10,166 nucleotides of DNA from positions 1 through 10,166 of the forward strand of contig JAUWXM010000041.1 of the NCBI GenBank assembly GCA_030616365.1, written 5' to 3'. The translations under genes were made by a program, and so were the position numbers. The notes below the pieces were generated by a model. That model ran no database searches. It saw only the letters and a list, made by a program, of their open reading frames with translations, and had not been told where the DNA came from. Shown here piece after piece: positions 1 to 6,441 of the stretch (positions are counted from its first letter, which is position 1; every line of letters starts with the position of its first letter). This DNA comes from a bacterium. GTDB lineage: Bacteria; UBP18; UBA7526.

Positions 1-53
1 AAACCCTTTTTTCTCTCCTCTGGTAGTAAAGTAGTGGCCGTCTTACTCGACAT
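1..53 (-). CDS. N-terminal fragment of an unrecognised gene, cut by the left edge
   Basis: On the minus strand an ATG at 53-51 opens a frame that stays open for 17 codons to the edge of the window and reads MSSKTATTLLPEERKKG. It is preceded by a strong Shine-Dalgarno site, GGGAGG at about 59-64, five to six bases before the ATG. A near-consensus sigma-70 promoter lies about 190 bp upstream at 247-275. Start site, ribosome site and promoter together make this a real gene start although only 17 codons are visible. The peptide is hydrophilic with no signal sequence, so the product probably starts in the cytoplasm. I do not recognise the family from so short a piece. The gene has the same direction as the operon at 326-9552 but its own promoter, so it is probably a separate transcription unit. 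Confidence 0.6.
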   Translation of the reverse strand, partial: MSSKTATTLLPEERKKG

Positions 54-73
54 AGTATACCTCCCTATAAAAT

Positions 74-99
74 AGTTGATAAGTTGATAAGATAATAAG
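74..99. repeat. Octamer tandem repeat array 1 (AGTTGATA type)
   Basis: Plus-strand units are AGTTGATA (74-81), AGTTGATA (82-89) and AGATAATA (90-97), then a partial unit. The array sits in the presumed 5' leader of the gene starting at 53, just before its ribosome site. The unit AGTTGATA recurs at 145-152 at the head of the second array, so the two belong to one repeat family. The 45 bp between them is not repetitive, apart from a small CTGC-TTC-GCAG stem-loop at 103-113. Confidence 0.75.
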
Positions 100-144
100 A
101 ACCTGCTTCGCAGAACCTTGTTTCTTCGTTACCACTCAGAAATA

Positions 145-214
145 AGTTGATAAGTTAACCAGTTGGCCAGTTAACCAGTTTAAAACTGGCAAACAGGCAA
201 ACTAACAAACTAAG
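145..214. repeat. Octamer tandem repeat array 2, about 8.75 degenerate units
   Basis: Read in steps of eight from 145 the plus strand gives AGTTGATA, AGTTAACC, AGTTGGCC, AGTTAACC, AGTTTAAA, ACTGGCAA, ACAGGCAA, ACTAACAA and ACTAAG. The phase holds for 70 bp while the unit drifts from AGTT-type to ACTRRCAA-type. Units share an A(G/C)T-rich start. Because some units are near-complementary, the array can form small hairpins, for example CCAGTTT-A-AAACTGG at 175-189. It lies inside the presumed leader RNA of the gene starting at 53. Whether it regulates that gene or is neutral repeat DNA cannot be told from the sequence. Confidence 0.75.
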
Positions 215-246
215 ATTCTTTACTCACCCCTGTTTCTCACTTGAAA

Positions 247-275
247 AGTATATTCTAAAATGTTTTTAGGGTCAA
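247..275 (-). promoter_or_regulatory. Sigma-70-type promoter for the gene starting at 53
   Basis: The minus strand has TTGACC (275-270), a 17-bp spacer and TATACT (252-247), an almost perfect housekeeping promoter. Transcription would start near 240 and give a leader of roughly 185-190 nt before the ATG at 53. The same TTGACN-17-TATACT arrangement appears at 9620-9648, which supports this as the host's consensus. It lies about 50 bp past the end of the operon at 326, so the left-hand gene does not depend on read-through. Confidence 0.75.
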
Positions 276-279
276 CCCT
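255..279. promoter_or_regulatory. Two abutting inverted repeats over the promoter, possible operators
   Basis: CTAAAA-TGT-TTTTAG (255-269) is a perfect 6-bp inverted repeat filling most of the promoter spacer. AGGGT-CA-ACCCT (268-279) is a perfect 5-bp inverted repeat covering the -35 element. The two overlap by two bases. Such placement suits a repressor or activator site, but AT-rich short palindromes also arise by chance. I do not recognise either as the site of a named regulator. Confidence 0.3.
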
Positions 280-325
280 GCTCCTTCAGCAAATATAGAA
301 TTATGTCATAAAGAAGGGGCGGGGT

Positions 326-1972
326 TTACTTTAATGGGGAATTAATTAATGGTGGTTTTTTGAATAAATCCTTATTCTCCTTAAATTCCAGTTCCTCTAT
401 TAGAACAGAGGGTGCCACACAAGAACCTTCATAGGTATTGCAAACTTTTTCATCATCAGCCAGGGCAATGATCTTATCCAGAATGGTTAAATCTGAAACA
501 GAGACAGCATCACAGCCAAAAACCGGGGTTTCCTTGCCAGTATTAACATTAATCTTAACAGCACTTGTCGGAACTTTCCTATTGATATCGAACTTTCTAA
601 TAATCAGGCCATAAGGCAGATTCTGCTCCTTACAGAGGGTGATTAATTTCTCTTTCAGCTGCTCATAACTCATTTTGTCCTTTGTCTCAATAAATAGATT
701 ACCAATCCCGGGCTCTATTCTTGCTTGCCAGGGAACTCTCTTAGCATATCCATTTGATTGTTCAAAGCCCCTAATCGGTGTCCGGGTCATAAGATAGTTT
801 TTAAATATTCCGTTCTCGATGACGTTTACCCTCCGGGCCCTTACCCCTTCAGCATCGTAAAGATAATAATCGCTTACTGGAACGCCATTGTAATACTGGA
901 TGGTAGGGTCAGCATAGACCGAGATACTCCTATCAATCACCTTTCTGTTTAGTCTATTATAAAAGAGAAGCCTGCTATTCTCATAATCCTCTCTATCGCC
1001 CAGAATGTTCCTCCCTATCAGTTTTAGGAATAAAAACCCAGAGGCTGGAGCCTCAATCAACACTGGTCCCAAGTATCCATTAATAACCTCTGAATTTAAT
1101 CTCTTATTAATATCTTCTATAATCTTATTGATCTCCTCTTTTAATTCTGCTTCAGTTGGTAAACCATCCTCTTTATATCCATAAAAACTATAAGAGGATG
1201 CAACAGGTATCTCGTCTTGAGAAATAGTAGAAGCATCTATTCTAATCCGATAGCCAATATTATGGTCCTTTATTCTCGCTCCTTCTGAATTCAATAAATA
1301 CTTTATCTCCACCCAAATCTGCAAACTAATCTTTGATTTCTCTATCTCTGGATGCTTTTTAAAGACCAAGGATAATCTTTTTAATCTTTCTTCCCAGGCT
1401 TTCCTATTGATATCGATTTTCTTAGTTTCTTCATAATATTCTACTGGCTTTGCTTTGGAGAAGTCGGTTATCTCTTCTTTCTTAACCTGCAATTCCTCTG
1501 TCTCTTTCTTCCTGGTGAATTGGTTCACCGCATCCTTAAATTGGGAATCGGTCAAAAGCCATAGTTTATGTCTTATAGCAATCGAATCGTTCTCCAAGGG
1601 AATACTGATCCTTGTTCGAAAACTTCTCGCCCTACGAGCTCTTCTCTTCCTCTTAAATATGGAGTTATCATACTGATAATCACCAACTTTTACCCGAGCA
1701 AAAGCGGTGCGATAACGGTCAGCATAATTCTTGGTAAATTTACCGAGGGTGGTCTCTATAAAGATGTAATCCCCGTCAATGATAGTATAGGATATGAAAT
1801 ATGGTTGGTCCTTTTCGATCTTCAGTTTCTTCATTGACCTATTCAACTCTGTCTCCATGGCCTTGAAGATAGTTTGATCGCTTTTACTCAATTCAGCCGC
1901 CTGAATTACTACATTGCCAAAAACAGCGAGAATAAGTATTGTTAGAGCAAGCCCTTTAACCAATCTTTTCAT
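326..1972 (-). CDS. Exported TldD/PmbA-family protein without the catalytic motif (TldE-like partner)
   Basis: The 548-residue protein starts with a signal peptide (KR at 2-3, hydrophobic 8-23, probable cleavage after about residue 26). It is collinear with the product of the preceding gene at 2014-3744 along its whole length: the N-terminal RSMKKLKI and PYFISY segments, the LWLLTD helix near 137-142, the GPVLIE strand at 302-307, the EGVRAR block near 375-380 and a KPPLINSPL tail at 539-547. Where the sister has the metalloprotease motif HEVFGH, this protein reads LKLIGR (316-321), so both histidines and the glutamate are gone. The region before the tail is also shortened and the GYCG segment is not clearly kept. 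It is probably a non-catalytic subunit, as TldE/PmbA is to TldD, but outside the cytoplasm. A basic loop at 107-121 has ten Lys/Arg in fifteen residues. It is the last gene of the operon, 41 bp after its sister, with a weak ribosome site (AGGGAAAG). Family is firm; partner role is inferred. Confidence 0.85.
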   Translation of the reverse strand: MKRLVKGLALTILILAVFGNVVIQAAELSKSDQTIFKAMETELNRSMKKLKIEKDQPYFISYTIIDGDYIFIETTLGKFTKNYADRYRTAFARVKVGDYQYDNSIFKRKRRARRARSFRTRISIPLENDSIAIRHKLWLLTDSQFKDAVNQFTRKKETEELQVKKEEITDFSKAKPVEYYEETKKIDINRKAWEERLKRLSLVFKKHPEIEKSKISLQIWVEIKYLLNSEGARIKDHNIGYRIRIDASTISQDEIPVASSYSFYGYKEDGLPTEAELKEEINKIIEDINKRLNSEVINGYLGPVLIEAPASGFLFLKLIGRNILGDREDYENSRLLFYNRLNRKVIDRSISVYADPTIQYYNGVPVSDYYLYDAEGVRARRVNVIENGIFKNYLMTRTPIRGFEQSNGYAKRVPWQARIEPGIGNLFIETKDKMSYEQLKEKLITLCKEQNLPYGLIIRKFDINRKVPTSAVKINVNTGKETPVFGCDAVSVSDLTILDKIIALADDEKVCNTYEGSCVAPSVLIEELEFKENKDLFKKPPLINSPLK

Positions 1973-1991
1973 AACTTTCCCTTTCTATTTC

Positions 1992-2027
1992 TTACTTTTA
2001 ACTTGTTAACTTGTTACTTATTACTTT
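1992..2027. repeat. 7-8 bp tandem repeat between the two TldD-like genes
   Basis: Plus-strand units are TTACTTT (1992-1998), TAACTTG (1999-2005), TTAACTTG (2006-2013), TTACTTA (2014-2020) and TTACTTT (2021-2027). They fill much of the 41-bp gap and extend into the end of the upstream gene, supplying its stop codon (2014-2016) and its last codons (Ser-Asn-Lys). The units resemble the complement of the AGTTAAC-type octamers at 145-176, so this is probably the same kind of repeat. Confidence 0.65.
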
Positions 2028-3744
2028 CTATTAGTGGTGAAGGCAGAAGAGGCGGCTTCTCCTTCTTAGTCGGTTCTTTCTGCAGTTCCAAAGAAGAGAT
2101 AATGACTGAGGGAGAGACAGCAGAGATCGGTAGATAACCGGATTCTGCTCCGCAGTATCCATTAAATATATGGGGCTCATCCCCAAAGCAGACAATCTTG
2201 TCCAGGCTAACCAGTGGTGTGCCCCCAAATCTGGCGCCCCGCAACATCTCTTTCGAGCCATCCAGATTCAGTTTGTAGATTATCAAAGGAATCTGAACAA
2301 AGGATTGTATCCAGAACCTTCCCGTAATAGTACCTCCACCTGAAGTAGTAGTAACAATTATTCCGTAGGGTTTATTCTGCTTCCCACATTCTTCAATTAG
2401 TCTCTTCTCCAGTTCTGATTCTTCCACAGTTTGAGAGGCCTCGATGATTAGATTCCCCTGTCTGGGAATCAGGTCCCGAGACCAGCTATATTCAATCTGT
2501 AATCTGCCATGCCCATTAGATTTGTTAAATCCCTTCACCGGCATTCGAGACATCAAAAATGCCTTCAATATTCCATCCTTAACCAGGGTCACCTTCCTTG
2601 ATCTTACACCTTCTTCATCATAAGGATAATAGCCAGCTACTGGTTTCCCTTTATAATATTTTATTGCCGGATTATCATAGATGGAGACGAACTCTGGCAG
2701 TATCATCTCTCCGATCTTATTCTTAAAGGTCTCGGCTTCTTCCTTTGATTTCTGACGATGACCCTCTATGCGATGGCCAAATACCTCGTGGAAGAAGACC
2801 CCAGCAGCATCACCCTTTATGAGAACCGGTCCGGAATAGGGTTCAATCACCTTTGCCTCTTTCATATCCATCAGTTCCTGACATATCTCTTTTATCTTTG
2901 ATATCATTACCTCATCAGAAGGAAGGTCTTTTTCTTTCCATCCTTCAAAATCCCTATAATTCCTAATCTTCATCCCATCATCTGTCATGGTATTAACAGA
3001 GGCGGATAGCCAGTACCGGGAGGTACCATAACTTATCTTTGTCCCCTCGGAAGTCATGAGGTATCTATTCCTTACCTCTACATTGAGATAGACATTAGCC
3101 TCATCTATTTCGGGATATTCTTTGAATATTAGGGAATACTTCCTTAATTTATTTCTCCACTCGTCCTTATTAATATTTAAAACTTTTAGCTCACCCTGGT
3201 AGGTCACGGGAACTTCCTTTGAAAAATCTCCTATCTTTTCTTCTTCTTCCACCTCCCTCTTTGCCTTGGCCAGCTTCTTAGAGTATTCATTGACTGCCTG
3301 CTTGAAGGCCAGATCGGTATGAAGCCATAATGCATTGCGGATGGCCTTCTCATCATTCTCCATAGGAAATGGTATCTTAGAGATCTCATTTATATATTCA
3401 AACCTACTGGGGTCATATGATTTCTCTGCGGGATGGACTGTCTGGTCAAAGGTATAGCCCCCTATTCTTACCTCTGCATAATAATATCTATTTTTAGTCT
3501 CATTCTCATTCTTAATTACTCCATAATCACCTGAGATACGATATCTCTCTACATCCTCTATGATATACTTCACGAAATAGGGTTTAGGCGAATCCTTTAT
3601 CTTTAACTTCCTCATAGAGCGCTTCATCTCTTTATCCATAGCGTTAAAGATAATATTCTGAGTATCTTCACCGAATACTTGGGAGGAACTTAGGATTAAT
3701 AACGGTATCAGATTCAAAGTAATAAATTGTATAGATTTTCTCAT
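2014..3744 (-). CDS. Exported TldD-like metalloprotease (TldD/PmbA family, active-site motif intact)
   Basis: The 576-residue protein has an N-terminal signal peptide (RK at 2-3, hydrophobic 6-24, likely cleaved after VFG at about 25). Cytoplasmic TldD enzymes lack a signal, so this one should act outside the cytoplasm. An N-terminal domain (about 27-180) with RSMRKLKI and PYFVKY segments precedes the TldD-type region. Residues 319-324 are HEVFGH, the HExxxH motif in which the histidines bind zinc and Glu320 is catalytic. GYCG at 529-532 offers Cys531, matching the C-terminal cysteine zinc ligand of TldD. The conserved TTTSGGGTITG stretch lies at 465-475. TldD with TldE cleaves unfolded peptides, including microcin B17 precursor; substrates of this exported branch are unknown to me. 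The start is supported by AAAGGAG six bases upstream, which overlaps the stop of the deaminase gene ten bases away. A partner lacking the motif follows 41 bp downstream. The final IESNK comes from repeat DNA. Confidence 0.88.
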   Translation of the reverse strand: MRKSIQFITLNLIPLLILSSSQVFGEDTQNIIFNAMDKEMKRSMRKLKIKDSPKPYFVKYIIEDVERYRISGDYGVIKNENETKNRYYYAEVRIGGYTFDQTVHPAEKSYDPSRFEYINEISKIPFPMENDEKAIRNALWLHTDLAFKQAVNEYSKKLAKAKREVEEEEKIGDFSKEVPVTYQGELKVLNINKDEWRNKLRKYSLIFKEYPEIDEANVYLNVEVRNRYLMTSEGTKISYGTSRYWLSASVNTMTDDGMKIRNYRDFEGWKEKDLPSDEVMISKIKEICQELMDMKEAKVIEPYSGPVLIKGDAAGVFFHEVFGHRIEGHRQKSKEEAETFKNKIGEMILPEFVSIYDNPAIKYYKGKPVAGYYPYDEEGVRSRKVTLVKDGILKAFLMSRMPVKGFNKSNGHGRLQIEYSWSRDLIPRQGNLIIEASQTVEESELEKRLIEECGKQNKPYGIIVTTTSGGGTITGRFWIQSFVQIPLIIYKLNLDGSKEMLRGARFGGTPLVSLDKIVCFGDEPHIFNGYCGAESGYLPISAVSPSVIISSLELQKEPTKKEKPPLLPSPLIESNK

Positions 3745-3754
3745 AATCGCTCCT

Positions 3755-5173
3755 TTACCTTTTCAAATAATCTATCCCAGTTTTCTTGCTTGCTTGCTTG
3801 AGCATTTCAGAAGCAATCTTATTTGCTCTGTCAATTACTTTCTCTTCATCTAAATTCAATAACTTTCCATCCTGGACCAATATCTTGCCGTTAACGATAG
3901 TAGTATCAACGATGTGGCTATTGCCAGAGAAAAGGATGGCGGCTACCGGATCGTGCATCCCACCAGCATAGCCTAATTTTTTAGTATCTACCAAGACAAT
4001 ATCCGCTGCCTTACCTGCTTCAATGCTTCCTATATCATTCCTTCCCAAAACCTTTGCTCCTCCCCTAGTGGCCATCCAGAGAACGTCGTCCACAGGCATA
4101 GATTTTATTCCAGATTTTATTCTATGAATAAGTAGACATTGATGAAGTTCTCCCAGCATATCTGAAGAGTCATTAGAGGCGCTACCGTCCACTGCCAGAC
4201 TGACTGCTACTCCTTCATCGAGCATCTTTCTGACTGGTGCAATCCCAGAACCGAGCCTCAAGTTTGATGTGGGACAATGGGCGATTCCTGTTCTTGCCTT
4301 GCTTAATAATTTTATCTCTTCATCATTGAGATGAATCCCATGGGCCAGCCAGACATCCTCTCCCAGCCAGCCGAGGCTCTCCATGTAGGCCAAAGGCCTC
4401 ATCTTATGAGTTTTAAGACAGTACTTCTCTTCATCCAGGGTCTCTGCTATATGGGTGTGGCATCTCACCTTCTTCTTTCGCGCAAGTTCAATGGTCTCTT
4501 GCAGAAGTTCTTTTGTTACAGAAAAAGGAGAACAAGGAGCAAGGGCAATCCTTAGCATAGAGAATTCCTTGGGGTCATGATATTTACTGACTAATCTCTC
4601 AGAGTCCTTTAATATCTCTTCCTCGCTCTGAACAAGGTCATCCGGAGGAAGCCCCCCTTTAGATTTCCCTAAAGACATACTTCCCCGACAGGGATGAAAC
4701 CTGATTCCCATCTCCTTGGCTGCCTTTATTTCGTAATCGATTAAATCCTTTGGCTTATTCTTGGGAAAGATATAGAATTGGTCAACCGTGGTTGTGCATC
4801 CAGTAAGAAGTAACTCTCCAATTCCTACCTGAGCGCTGACATAGACCCCTTCTGGAGTAATCTCCCTCCATATCTTATATAGTATCTTTATCCAGTTAAA
4901 TAGTTCTGCATCCTGAACCGCAGGAATGTTTCTATTCAGTGTCTGATAGAGATGGTGGTGGGTATTGATAAGGCCAGGCAGGGCGATTTTGTCAGTAGCA
5001 TCGATAATGGAGATGTGAGATGTGGGATGTGGGATGTGAGATATTACTTCTTTGCTGGGACTAACGTCCTTAATGACATTATCTTCAATATAGATGGCGC
5101 CATCTTCAATCCTGGTCTTCTTATCATCCATAGTAGCAATTACTTTGGCATTTTTAATTAATAGTCTCTTCAT
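3755..5173 (-). CDS. Amidohydrolase, probable 8-oxoguanine deaminase
   Basis: This 472-residue protein belongs to the amidohydrolase superfamily, in the group that holds 8-oxoguanine deaminase and the triazine hydrolases AtzA, AtzB and TrzN. It is cytoplasmic, with no signal peptide. Metal and catalytic residues are in place: HxH at 72/74 in NTHHH, His241 and Glu244 in HTHIAE, His278 in LAHG, and Asp329 in VDGSASND. From memory, long stretches match 8-oxoguanine deaminases closely, notably QDAELFNW (87-94), the GSMSLGKSKGGLPPD segment (164-178), APCSPFSV (212-219) and SGIAPVRKM (309-317). The expected reaction is hydrolytic deamination of 8-oxoguanine to urate, part of salvage of oxidised purines; another purine or pterin substrate is possible. 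The start follows the DUF3999 stop by eight bases with no clear ribosome site, so translation is probably coupled. Residues 43-56 are a His/Pro/Ser-rich insert encoded by heptamer repeats. Confidence 0.8.
   Translation of the reverse strand: MKRLLIKNAKVIATMDDKKTRIEDGAIYIEDNVIKDVSPSKEVISHIPHPTSHISIIDATDKIALPGLINTHHHLYQTLNRNIPAVQDAELFNWIKILYKIWREITPEGVYVSAQVGIGELLLTGCTTTVDQFYIFPKNKPKDLIDYEIKAAKEMGIRFHPCRGSMSLGKSKGGLPPDDLVQSEEEILKDSERLVSKYHDPKEFSMLRIALAPCSPFSVTKELLQETIELARKKKVRCHTHIAETLDEEKYCLKTHKMRPLAYMESLGWLGEDVWLAHGIHLNDEEIKLLSKARTGIAHCPTSNLRLGSGIAPVRKMLDEGVAVSLAVDGSASNDSSDMLGELHQCLLIHRIKSGIKSMPVDDVLWMATRGGAKVLGRNDIGSIEAGKAADIVLVDTKKLGYAGGMHDPVAAILFSGNSHIVDTTIVNGKILVQDGKLLNLDEEKVIDRANKIASEMLKQASKKTGIDYLKR
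3785..3800. repeat. (CTTG)4 tetranucleotide tract in the deaminase gene
   Basis: Four perfect CTTG units on the plus strand encode part of LKQASK near the C-terminus of the deaminase. Gain or loss of a unit would shift the frame for only about the last 14 residues. The tract is short, so phase variation is possible but not indicated. Confidence 0.5.
5010..5042. repeat. In-frame heptamer tandem repeat (GRGATGT, 4.7 units) inside the deaminase gene
   Basis: Plus-strand units are GAGATGT (5010-5016), GAGATGT (5017-5023), GGGATGT (5024-5030), GGGATGT (5031-5037) and GAGAT (5038-5042). On the coding strand they give a low-complexity SHIPHPTSHIS-type stretch at about residues 45-55. This stretch falls between two strands of the N-terminal beta-sandwich, just before IDATDKIALPGLINTHHH. 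From memory, related deaminases have only a short turn there, so the repeat looks like an expansion tolerated in a surface loop. Confidence 0.85.
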
Positions 5174-5181
5174 AAGATTTA

Positions 5182-6441
5182 TTAAACGCCTTTCCCTTTC
5201 ACTTGTTTAGTCAATTTCAAGATTAAGAATGCTAAGACAAGGATAGCAATTATTATGATTCCCCACAAAAGATAGGGTTTTTCTTCTGTCCAGGGGCCTC
5301 TCTTAGGAATATAATCAGGATTCTTCCTTTCTTTTCCTATAGTTAAAACCGCTAAACCTTTAGTAGTTAAATAGGGTAAAAGTTGCTCAATATCATAACG
5401 TGGCGCCTTGGCTTCCTGATTGCCATAATAAAGAAAATATCTATGGGTGGGATCATAGTGATAAAAAAGCCTTCTCGGAATTCCATAGGCTTTGATATTG
5501 TCAATGTCAATTGGTTGATTGTCATAATTAAAGATGGTTATTTTTAAAAACTGATATCGGCCTTCCCGATAGCTGACATCCCTATCCTTGGCTTTGAATT
5601 TTTCTGTATCATAATTAAAGATGTAACCTGAGCCAAGAGAAAACCATTCTTCCCGGTCGTTGCTTCCAGCAATCTCAATTCGTCGATGATAATTCTTATT
5701 TGGGGAAATAATCTCTATGCGATGGCTGGGCTGTCCCTTGCTTCCAAAATCGAGATATAACTGGGTAGCTTTGAGCTCTGGATCCTCTTTTCTCTCGATA
5801 ATTTTAGCCGACAACAAGACTTTCTTCGCCTTTTTAACCACTCGGCGGTAAAGTTTGGCGCCAGTAATTTTTAATGGTTTTTCATTATAACCCCAAATAA
5901 TTACTTTCAGATAGCGATAATGATTTTCGGGATAATTAAGGGTAGTATGCCGGGCTTTATACTCTTGGCTAACATCAAAGATGTAACCCTCACTCTTGAT
6001 CTTATACCATACTTTCCGGTCGTCACTCCCCTCAATCTCCACCTTCCGGCTGAAATTAATGTTTGGGGTATTAATGGTTAAACGATTATTAAAGAACCCC
6101 CGCTCTCCTAAATCAAGCATAAAAAGCGAGTGAGATTCGGGTATAAAGGAGAGATTAAATAATTTAGGAGAATAGGCAGTCTCTTTAGTGCTACTTCGTT
6201 CGACAAGTAACTTAAAGGGAATCTCATTTTTCTCTTCATTAATGACCCTTAAGTTCTCAAGTTTATCTGTAGTCTGTTCATAGATTTCTTTATCAATAGT
6301 AACCTCAACATATCCTTCTTTATTTAAAGGTTCTATTTCCTTGAAATATGGCCAGTCAGTTAGTTTAAAATCAGCGTGAGCTATAGAACCTATTAGAAAA
6401 ATTAACCCAAGGAACAAAGACAACTTAAATATTCTGGTCAT
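5182..6441 (-). CDS. DUF3999-family exported protein with two discoidin-like repeats and a C-terminal anchor
   Basis: The 419-residue protein has a signal peptide (hydrophobic 7-20, AHA cleavage site near 21-23) and a C-terminal membrane helix at about 391-410 followed by KLTKQVKGKG. It is therefore a periplasmic or extracellular domain anchored by its C-terminus. The segment with YYGNQEA and YDIEQLLPYL (338-357) is typical of DUF3999. Residues 106-198 and 228-319 are internal repeats of each other: LDLG then KVEIEGSDDRKVWYKI and GYIF in the first, LDFG then RIEIAGSNDREEWFSL and GYIF in the second. The GSxDxxxW pattern is that of galactose-binding or discoidin-like beta-sandwiches, which suggests a polysaccharide or protein ligand. 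Its start overlaps the stop of the DUF2339 gene by ATGA, with GAGGTGG as ribosome site, so the two are translationally coupled. DUF2339 and DUF3999 genes are commonly adjacent. Biochemical role is unknown to me. Confidence 0.88.
   Translation of the reverse strand: MTRIFKLSLFLGLIFLIGSIAHADFKLTDWPYFKEIEPLNKEGYVEVTIDKEIYEQTTDKLENLRVINEEKNEIPFKLLVERSSTKETAYSPKLFNLSFIPESHSLFMLDLGERGFFNNRLTINTPNINFSRKVEIEGSDDRKVWYKIKSEGYIFDVSQEYKARHTTLNYPENHYRYLKVIIWGYNEKPLKITGAKLYRRVVKKAKKVLLSAKIIERKEDPELKATQLYLDFGSKGQPSHRIEIISPNKNYHRRIEIAGSNDREEWFSLGSGYIFNYDTEKFKAKDRDVSYREGRYQFLKITIFNYDNQPIDIDNIKAYGIPRRLFYHYDPTHRYFLYYGNQEAKAPRYDIEQLLPYLTTKGLAVLTIGKERKNPDYIPKRGPWTEEKPYLLWGIIIIAILVLAFLILKLTKQVKGKGV

Noticed and set aside
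145..214. CRISPR array
   Set aside because: Units are 8 bp and contiguous, with no spacers and no cas genes nearby.
276..325. Rho-independent terminator after the operon
   Set aside because: Only short stems such as TGCT-AGCA and AGGGT-ACCCT are present, and none is a GC-rich hairpin followed by a U-run in the transcript direction.
758..1837. Plus-strand open frames opposite the inactive TldD-like gene, considered as a sign of pseudogene decay or antisense genes
   Set aside because: The minus-strand frame is intact for 548 codons and alignable to its sister throughout, so the gene is not a decayed copy; the short plus-strand frames show nothing recognisable.
3785..3800. Phase-variable contingency locus at the (CTTG)4 tract
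   Set aside because: Four units is short for frequent slippage and a shift would change only the last residues of a metabolic enzyme.
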